The notes beneath the pieces are model-generated. The model searched no databases. It was not told the DNA's origin and saw nothing but the letters and a program-made list of their open reading frames with translations. 5,540 bases of DNA from an uncultured Nocardiopsis sp. (GTDB lineage: Bacteria > Actinomycetota > Actinomycetes > Streptosporangiales > Streptosporangiaceae): NCBI GenBank assembly GCA_937957845.1, contig CALGOD010000154.1, positions 1 to 5,540 of the forward strand, in the 5' to 3' direction. Made by a program: the position numbers and the translations under genes. Below are positions 1 through 3,514 of this stretch, in pieces (positions within the stretch are counted from its first letter, which is position 1; the number at the start of each line of letters is the position of its first letter).

Positions 1-130
1 TGAGCTCGGCGGTGGAGCCGTAGCCGACGGTCTTGAGCATTTCCTGGGTCTCGGCCGGAGTGGGGCCGATGTGACGATCGGCGAAGACCCGGGCGGGCGC
101 TCCCGGGGTGTGCACGGGCCGGTCTGACAC
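1..130 (-). CDS. gcvP: Glycine dehydrogenase (decarboxylating), P-protein of the glycine cleavage system; N-terminal 43 codons only
   Basis: P-protein is the cytoplasmic PLP enzyme that decarboxylates glycine and passes the aminomethyl group to the lipoyl arm of GcvH, the first step of the glycine cleavage system. Only the first 43 residues are in the window; the gene runs off the left edge. The peptide begins (M)SDRPVHTPG and contains VFADRHIGPTPAE near residues 14-26 and VGYGS near 35-39, matching the conserved N-terminus of actinobacterial GcvP (FADRHIG). The PLP lysine and other catalytic parts lie outside. The start is a GTG at 130-128, with a strong Shine-Dalgarno AGGAGG (141-136) five bases upstream. 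The leader carries a glycine riboswitch, which independently supports the identification. Full-length members are about 950 residues, so nearly all of this gene is unseen. Confidence 0.93.
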   Translation of the reverse strand, partial: MSDRPVHTPGAPARVFADRHIGPTPAETQEMLKTVGYGSTAEL

Positions 131-232
131 GGAGACCTCCTGGTGACAGGCCGAATCTGGTCGGCGGTGTTCCTCACGGTCTCCCCCTCTGTCACCGGGC
201 ACCACGGTGCCACGGCTTCAGAGCGGCCTACT
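131..232 (-). promoter_or_regulatory. Candidate expression platform between glycine aptamer and gcvP start
   Basis: This leader segment holds several exact complementarities on the minus strand. GGCACC/GGUGCC forms a local hairpin (211-198). GGUGACAG (196-189) pairs with CUGUCACC (149-142), which ends directly at the Shine-Dalgarno. GCCGA/UCGGC (165-161 with 154-150) stacks on that helix. GGAGACC (184-178) pairs with GGUCUCC (137-131), covering the spacer and the end of the Shine-Dalgarno. In addition, 207-198 can pair with 251-242 inside the aptamer. There is no U-run behind any hairpin, so control of translation initiation is more likely than intrinsic termination (inference). Confidence 0.55.
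136..141 (-). promoter_or_regulatory. gcvP ribosome binding site
   Basis: AGGAGG on the minus strand, 5 bases before the GTG start. Its last bases and the spacer (137-131, GGUCUCC) are perfectly complementary to GGAGACC at 184-178 in the same leader, and the 8 bases just before it (149-142) can pair with 196-189. The site could therefore be masked by leader structure. Confidence 0.85.
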
Positions 233-311
233 CCACGCGGTCCATGGTGCCTGAGAGGTTACTGGGGAGTATTGCCCCGTCGGCGCCCCCGCAGGGGTCT
301 CTCTCGCGTGG
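233..311 (-). promoter_or_regulatory. Glycine riboswitch aptamer (single) in the gcvP leader
   Basis: Read on the minus strand from 311, the element has an outer stem CCACGCG (311-305) with CGCGUGG (239-233). Inside this, GAGAG near 303-299 can pair with CUCUC near 257-253. A small CCCC/GGGG hairpin follows (297-286), then the glycine-aptamer core GGCGCCGA, a GGGG/CCCC stem (278-275 with 267-264) with GCAA at its 5' side, and the signature CUCUCAGGCACC...GGACC. These core motifs and the position directly before gcvP identify the family. Only one aptamer is visible; no second GCCGA...GCAA...CUCUCAGG set occurs before the start codon. In Streptomyces griseus, glycine riboswitches before gcvP and gcvT activate expression when glycine is present (established knowledge). 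The same ON behaviour is inferred here. Confidence 0.9.
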
Positions 312-325
312 TATCGACAGCCACA

Positions 326-364
326 TGACAGTTTGTATATGTGTACAAGAAGAACAAATGTCAG
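326..364 (-). promoter_or_regulatory. Putative gcvP promoter/operator with nested inverted repeats
   Basis: This is the only clearly AT-rich stretch near gcvP. On the minus strand a -35-like CTGACA (364-359) is followed, after 19 bases, by a weak -10-like TATACA (339-334). That would place the transcript start shortly before the riboswitch. The region contains nested dyads: TGACA-g-TTTGT (326-336) with ACAAATGTCA (354-363), and inside it TTGTA (333-337) with TACAA (344-348). A 19-base spacer is longer than usual for housekeeping promoters but typical of promoters controlled by MerR-family proteins. The promoter call is tentative; the dyads are directly visible. Confidence 0.4.
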
Positions 365-672
365 TTTTCGTCCTTCTTGTGATTACGACCGTACTCGATT
401 CTCACGCCGTGTACCGCGTCCGGGCAGGCGTTTCCCGCGAATCACACCACCGACCTCGGATTTCCCCCTAACGGTGACGTATCGACGGCGTTCACCCTGT
501 CCGGATCCGACGGAGGGACACCACGCACGGCACCCCGCGGACGTCCGGCACGCGGGAACCTTCGGCACCTACGCCGGGTCGGCTCGTACCTCGCAAACCC
601 GCCTCCGGCACCTCCAGAACCCCGTGGGCGTCTCCACCGTGCTCCCCTTGAACCTCCGCTCCGCTTCGGTTC

Positions 673-685
673 GGACTCAGAGTCC
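673..685. repeat. Inverted repeat GGACTCAGAGTCC
   Basis: Arms GGACTC and GAGTCC around one central base. As RNA it can form a GGACU/AGUCC stem with a three-base loop. It lies about 80 bases beyond the stop codon of the MerR-type gene. It could be a weak terminator, an operator, or part of a repeat element. Confidence 0.4.
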
Positions 686-761
686 TTGGAACACGGGAAC
701 CTTCGTTGCGCTTCGGTCGGTGAGTGAGGCATCGAGCGGGTTCCACGGAAGAAGTGGGGTT

Positions 762-1355
762 CTAGCCGGTACGGCGCTCCCTGCGCCGCCTGGCGAGCTC
801 GTCCACGGGCTGTGGCGCCGTGGCGGGCAGGTCGGCCCGCTCCTCGGCCGGGACCACTCCCAGGGCCTCCTCCAGCTCCCGCCAGACGTTGGCCAAGGCC
901 AGGCCGAACATGCCCTGGCCGCGTTGCATGAGGTCGACGACCTCCTCGGGCGAGGTGCACTCGTAGACGCTGACGCCGTCGCTCATCAGGGTGATACGGG
1001 CCAGATCCTGTGCCGGACGTCCGCGCAGGTGGTCGACCGCGGTGCGGATCTGTTGCAGGGAGATCCCGGTGTCAAGGAGCCGTTTGGCCACCTTGAGCAA
1101 CAGGATGTCGGGAAGGCTGTACAGGGGGGCGTTGTGGGCTCCGGTACGCACGCTCGGCTCCACCAGGCCGGTTCTGGCCCAGTAGTCGAGCTGGCGGTAG
1201 CTGATTCCGGCGGCGGTGCACGCCGCGGGGCCCCGATAGCCGACGTCCATAGGCAGCGCCACCACGTCCTCTTCGCACAGCAGGCCCTGCTGCCCCGCTA
1301 GCCGCAGCGCGGACCGCCTGTCATGGGGATCCCGCTTGCCGCTCGCTACCGCCAC
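762..1355 (-). CDS. MerR-family transcriptional regulator, Rv1830 (ResR/McdR) type
   Basis: A 197-residue DNA-binding regulator. The GTG start at 1355 has GGAGG (1365-1361) exactly five bases upstream, which decides the start. The N-terminal 38 residues are variable. The winged helix-turn-helix spans about residues 39-110: YRGPAACTAAGISYRQLDYW (40-59), then ARTGLVEPSVR, the wing with LYSLPDILLLK (78-88), and DTGISLQQIRTAVDHLR (95-111). The C-terminal part contains ITLMSDGVSVYECTSPEEVV (121-140), DLMQRGQGMFG and a basic tail DELARRRRERRTG, all characteristic of the Rv1830 family. It lacks the cysteine sets of metal-sensing MerR proteins, and no ligand can be inferred. In mycobacteria, Rv1830/ResR and its M. 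smegmatis counterpart are linked to growth and cell division, and the gene lies beside DUF151 and gcvB, as here (recalled knowledge). The 366-base spacer upstream suggests its own promoter. Confidence 0.9.
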   Translation of the reverse strand: MAVASGKRDPHDRRSALRLAGQQGLLCEEDVVALPMDVGYRGPAACTAAGISYRQLDYWARTGLVEPSVRTGAHNAPLYSLPDILLLKVAKRLLDTGISLQQIRTAVDHLRGRPAQDLARITLMSDGVSVYECTSPEEVVDLMQRGQGMFGLALANVWRELEEALGVVPAEERADLPATAPQPVDELARRRRERRTG

Positions 1356-1441
1356 GCCGACCTCCGGCTTCTCGTCCCACGGCGGTCTCGACAGGGGATG
1401 TCCACTCAGGGATTGGGTGCGCCGTGGGTTCTACTGCACCG

Positions 1442-1470
1442 ACGGTAGGGCGACCGACCGGCAGCGTCAA
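1442..1470 (-). promoter_or_regulatory. Candidate promoter of the MerR-type gene
   Basis: On the minus strand, TTGACG (1470-1465) and TACCGT (1447-1442) are separated by 17 bases. The -35 is close to consensus; the -10 keeps only the TAnnnT framework. It would give a leader of roughly 80 bases. A second possible -10, TAGATT, lies at 1595-1590 without a clear -35. Confidence 0.35.
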
Positions 1471-1561
1471 CGACACCATCCGGCGCGTCGCCAAGTACGC
1501 ACGTCGGTGGTGTCCTGGAGCCGATCCGGCGACGCCCCCTGCGTTCACGGGGTTTCGGCCC

Positions 1562-1576
1562 TGACCACTGCGGTCA
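1562..1576. promoter_or_regulatory. Palindrome TGACCACTGCGGTCA, candidate operator
   Basis: The 15-base dyad has TGACC and GGTCA arms and matching C/G inside, so 12 of 14 paired positions are symmetric. It lies in the spacer upstream of the MerR-type gene, just downstream (in the minus direction) of a -10-like TAGATT at 1595-1590. Autoregulatory binding by the MerR protein is one possibility (inference). Confidence 0.4.
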
Positions 1577-1664
1577 TTTTCCTGTCCTCAATCTATCACC
1601 GACCCCACGAATAAAGCCGCAGGTCACAGCATGCGCCGCCGGAAAGGGTTCTCGGCGCCGCGGA

Positions 1665-1706
1665 CGTGTGGTCCCCGAGACCGGCGACCGGCCCGGGTCC
1701 CACACG
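1665..1706 (-). terminator. Strong hairpin terminator candidate after DUF151 gene
   Basis: It begins 15 bases past the stop codon. On the minus strand, CGUGUGG (1706-1700) pairs with CCACACG (1671-1665). After a symmetric GA/GA internal loop, a second stem CCCGGGCC pairs with GGUCUCGGG (one bulged U, one G-U) around the loop GGUCGCC. A further GC stem (1658-1633) follows. There is no U-run, which is common for actinobacterial terminators. Confidence 0.6.
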
Positions 1707-1721
1707 AAAGATGCTCGGCGT

Positions 1722-2195
1722 TCACTCCGTGCGTCTGCCGAAGTCCTCCGGCGAGATGTTGTCCAGGAACTCCCGGAAGGCCTCGACCTGGTCCTCCTGC
1801 TCGTCCGGGATCGGCATCCCCGCCTCGGCGATCACGTCCTCGTGCGCGTAGATCGGCGTACCCGTCCTCAGGGCCAGCGCGATCGAGTCGGAGGGACGCG
1901 CGCTCACCTCCACGCCGTTGCTGAAGACCAGTTCGGCGTAGAAGATCCCGTCGTTGAGACCGGTGATGTTCACCGTCGTGAGCGAGGTGTCCAGGGCTTC
2001 GAGTACGTCCCGGAACAGGTCATGGGTGAGCGGTCGGGCGGGTGCGACGCCCTGTTGGGCCAGCGCGATCGCGGTGGCCTCCACTCCACCGATCCAGATC
2101 GGCAGATAGCGGTCACCATCGGATTCCTTGAGCAGGACAATCGGCTGGTTCGAGGGCATCTCAACCCGGACGCCGACGACCTCCATGTGCTTCAC
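1722..2195 (-). CDS. DUF151 / bifunctional nuclease (BFN) family protein
   Basis: A 157-residue cytoplasmic protein that is essentially a single BFN/DUF151 domain. From the chosen start it reads VKHMEVVGVRVEM..., followed by QPIVLLKESDGDRYLPIWIG near residues 16-35, GVEATAIALAQQGV, RPLTHDLFRDVLE, NDGIFYAELVF, SARPSDSIALALRTGTPIYA and an acidic tail. All are conserved blocks of the family (Thermotoga TM0160 fold; plant members have nuclease activity, while the bacterial role is unresolved). The GTG at 2195 is preferred because GGAG (2204-2201) lies five bases upstream; for the ATG at 2186 the same motif would be 14 bases away. The frame stays open upstream to 2282, but that extension has no family similarity. 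Its position between FHA and MerR-type genes matches Rv1829. Catalytic activity is not proven from sequence. Confidence 0.9.
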   Translation of the reverse strand: MKHMEVVGVRVEMPSNQPIVLLKESDGDRYLPIWIGGVEATAIALAQQGVAPARPLTHDLFRDVLEALDTSLTTVNITGLNDGIFYAELVFSNGVEVSARPSDSIALALRTGTPIYAHEDVIAEAGMPIPDEQEDQVEAFREFLDNISPEDFGRRTE

Positions 2196-2200
2196 AGCGT

Positions 2201-2204
2201 CTCC
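2201..2204 (-). promoter_or_regulatory. Ribosome binding site that decides the DUF151 start
   Basis: GGAG on the minus strand, 5 bases before the GTG at 2195. It supports this start over the in-frame ATG nine bases further on. Confidence 0.6.
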
Positions 2205-2311
2205 GTCCCATGAGTCGTCATGCCGGCTGGGCGCTCGTCCCTGCTCCTCCTGTGGATCAGGACCCGAGGGCGAAATCGGCACCCTTCGTTACAAAGCTCT
2301 CCGGAGGCGGG

Positions 2312-2333
2312 GGGCCGCAAACCTCATCGGCCC
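2312..2333 (-). terminator. Hairpin in FHA-DUF151 spacer
   Basis: GGGCCG (minus 2333-2328) pairs with CGGCCC (2317-2312) around a 10-base loop, 35 bases past the FHA stop codon. There is no U-run. It may attenuate or end the FHA transcript before the DUF151 gene; the evidence is modest. Confidence 0.35.
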
Positions 2334-2367
2334 ACCCGCCGCCGCCGTCCGCGATCCGCTTTCCCCC

Positions 2368-2910
2368 TCAGCGACGCGGTTTGGTCAGCAGAACCATGCG
2401 GAACTTACCGATCTGAATCTCGTCCCCACCGCCGAGTTGGGCCTCGTCGACCGGCTCGCGGTTGACGTAGGTGCCGTTGAGGCTGCCCACGTCACGGACA
2501 CCGAACCCGTCGCCGCGTCGGAAGAACTCCACGTGGCGCCGGGAGACGGTGACGTCGTCCAGGAAGATGTCGCTGTTGGGATGGCGACCGGCTGTGGTCA
2601 CGTCACTGTCCAGCAGGAAGCGGCTCCCGGCGTTGGGGCCGCGCCTGACCACGAGCAGGGCCGTCCCCGGCGGCAGCGCGTCGGAGCCGGCGGGGTCCTC
2701 GCCCCCCAGCTCGTCTCCGGACTCCTCGTCCTCCAGGGCCTGTATGCCCGAGATGGAGATGGTGGACGTGACGTCTCCGCCGGAGTCCCCGCCGGAGCCG
2801 GGTCGGGGCCCCTGCTGTCCGGCCCTGCGGAGGGGAGTTCCACAGTGGGAGCAGAAACGGGCATCATCCGCAACGGCGTGACCGCACTGCGTGCAGTAAA
2901 CGCTCGACAT
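2368..2910 (-). CDS. GarA-like zinc-ribbon/FHA domain protein
   Basis: A 180-residue soluble signalling protein. Residues 6-23 form a short zinc ribbon (CTQC...CSHC; Cys6, 9, 20, 23). A low-complexity linker carries TSTISISG at 48-55, then acidic residues. The FHA domain spans about 84-176: GRHPNSDIFLDD with Arg109, VSRRHVEF with Ser123 and His126, and GSLNGTYVN with Asn145, which are the usual phosphothreonine-binding residues. The architecture and genome position match mycobacterial GarA and corynebacterial OdhI, which bind 2-oxoglutarate dehydrogenase and glutamate enzymes unless phosphorylated on an N-terminal threonine; GarA itself lacks the zinc ribbon (known family facts). Thr48 or Thr50 could play that role here (inference). 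The ATG at 2910 is chosen because the ribbon starts there; longer in-frame starts lack homology. AGGAGG (2928-2923) is 12 bases away, an unusually long spacing. Confidence 0.88.
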   Translation of the reverse strand: MSSVYCTQCGHAVADDARFCSHCGTPLRRAGQQGPRPGSGGDSGGDVTSTISISGIQALEDEESGDELGGEDPAGSDALPPGTALLVVRRGPNAGSRFLLDSDVTTAGRHPNSDIFLDDVTVSRRHVEFFRRGDGFGVRDVGSLNGTYVNREPVDEAQLGGGDEIQIGKFRMVLLTKPRR

Positions 2911-2922
2911 AGGTCGGCTCGG

Positions 2923-2928
2923 CCTCCT
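2923..2928 (-). promoter_or_regulatory. FHA gene ribosome binding site, long spacing
   Basis: AGGAGG on the minus strand, 12 bases before the ATG at 2910. No closer in-frame start exists between them, so either the long spacing is tolerated or translation is weak. Confidence 0.6.
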
Positions 2929-3008
2929 ACCGCACGGGGCGGTGCTTGATTCGGCTGGTCGGTGGCACGCGCCGGGCAGCGCACGGGCACCTTGCCCACA
3001 CAACGCCC

Positions 3009-3055
3009 GGAACGTAGCGAGACGTTCCCGCTGTCGCGCCAGCGGTGCGCCTCGC
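3009..3055 (-). promoter_or_regulatory. Two overlapping, mutually exclusive hairpins in the leader of the FHA gene
   Basis: Hairpin A (minus 3055-3017): GCGAG-G-CG / CG-U-CTCGC including a G-U pair, a CA/GAA internal loop, then CCGCTG/CAGCGG around a six-base loop. Hairpin B (3028-3009): perfect 7-base arms GGAACGT and ACGTTCC around AGCGAG. They share 3017-3028, so only one can form. The G-U pair of A would be an A-C mismatch on the plus strand, which favours function in minus-strand RNA. B could instead be a protein-binding dyad. Confidence 0.45.
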
Positions 3056-3344
3056 ACGGTCGGTCGCTAGGTCTCGCCCCCCTGTGCACTCCTCGTCGCC
3101 CCCGGTGAGGGTGTCGGCCTCGGCCGGGACCGGCCCGGTGGGCGACTCGGCGCTCTGGGGAACACTCGACTTTAAACCATATCCCTGTCCAGGAAGGGTT
3201 TCGCTCCCCCCGGCCTGCCGTGGACACGCCCGAAGCGACCGCGGTGATTCCACCGTCCGAGGCTCCGTCCGGCACGGGTGACGCCGAGTGGAGAACGAGA
3301 CCCGTCCTGTTGGTGATGCTCCTCCAAGGGGTTTGGTTCTGCAG

Positions 3345-3360
3345 GAATCCCCCCGGATTC
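3345..3360. promoter_or_regulatory. Dyad GAATCC-N4-GGATTC
   Basis: Perfect 6-base arms around CCCC, in the spacer between the sugar-nucleotide gene and the FHA gene. It is a candidate operator or small hairpin. No promoter with good -10/-35 boxes can be fixed next to it; an AT-richer patch lies at 3169-3186. Confidence 0.35.
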
Positions 3361-3447
3361 GCGCTACCTCCACCGCACCGCCACGACCTGCGCCTACGGC
3401 CATCCTATCCACCCGAACACGCCGGGGACACGGGCCTTTCGGGCACA

Positions 3448-3508
3448 CCGCCCCTGGGGGGCGGCGCCCACCGCGCGGACGCGCACATGGCCGTTCGCGT
3501 CCGCGCGG
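3448..3508 (-). terminator. Tandem GC hairpins after the sugar-nucleotide gene
   Basis: A perfect 13-base inverted repeat, CCGCGCGGACGCG (3471-3483) and CGCGTCCGCGCGG (3496-3508), with a 12-base loop starts 6 bases after the stop codon. A second stem, CCGCCCC/GGGGCGG (3448-3454 with 3458-3464), has a three-base loop. No U-run follows. The position and stability support a terminator of the GC-hairpin type. Confidence 0.65.
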
Positions 3509-3514
3509 TCCGGC

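Larger units (their letters stand above)
312..761. other. About 450-base non-coding region between merR-type gene and gcvP leader
   Basis: No reading frame here resembles a known protein; the frames open on both strands are of the kind expected at high GC. Visible contents are the AT-rich promoter/dyad region at 326-364, a 15-base direct repeat with one mismatch (550-564 and 691-705, core CGGGAACCTTCG) spaced 141 bases apart, a near-perfect palindrome GGACTCAGAGTCC (673-685), and related CGCTTCGG-type words near 660 and 710. No good U-tailed terminator follows the MerR gene. Confidence 0.5.
1356..1721. other. 366-base spacer between DUF151 gene and MerR-type gene
   Basis: No gene is supported. 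The spacer contains the terminator-like hairpin after the DUF151 gene (1665-1706), a second GCGCCG/CGGCGC stem (1633-1638 with 1653-1658), an AT-richer patch around 1585-1620, a TGACC/GGTCA palindrome and candidate promoter elements for the MerR-type gene. A frame open from 1548 into the MerR region shows no recognisable protein features. Confidence 0.5.
2911..3514. other. About 600-base region without a supported gene
   Basis: Frames here are open on both strands but resemble no protein family and lack convincing ribosome binding sites. The region holds the hairpin cluster after the sugar-nucleotide gene (3448-3508), the GAATCC/GGATTC dyad (3345-3360), an AT-richer patch (3169-3186) where a promoter could lie, the overlapping hairpins (3009-3055) and the FHA ribosome binding site. 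Confidence 0.5.

Noticed and set aside
131..232. Second glycine aptamer in tandem
   Set aside because: The segment lacks the GCCGA...GCAA and CUCUCAGG signatures; it holds only helices that look like an expression platform.
492..746. Minus-strand 84-codon frame between the MerR-type gene and gcvP
   Set aside because: It has no ribosome site or domain, and its EGSRVP repetition merely reflects a DNA direct repeat in frame (141 bases apart).
333..1301. Long plus-strand open frame (322 codons)
   Set aside because: It runs antisense to the well-supported MerR-type gene and into its downstream spacer, its residue composition is Arg/Pro/Gly-rich, and it matches no family I recognise. It is a high-GC shadow.
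2128..2949. Plus-strand frame opposite the FHA gene
   Set aside because: The minus strand encodes a clear zinc ribbon and FHA domain here; the plus frame has no family features.
2927..3448. Minus-strand frame of 173 codons in the large spacer, a candidate extra gene
   Set aside because: No recognisable motif, no convincing ribosome site, many Arg/Pro/Cys residues, and it is crossed by dyads and hairpins. More likely non-coding, but not formally excluded.
2911..3514. tRNA or a missing gcvH in the large spacer
   Set aside because: No cloverleaf arms or GGTTCGAATCC-like T-loop was seen, and no GcvH-like lipoyl motif in any frame.
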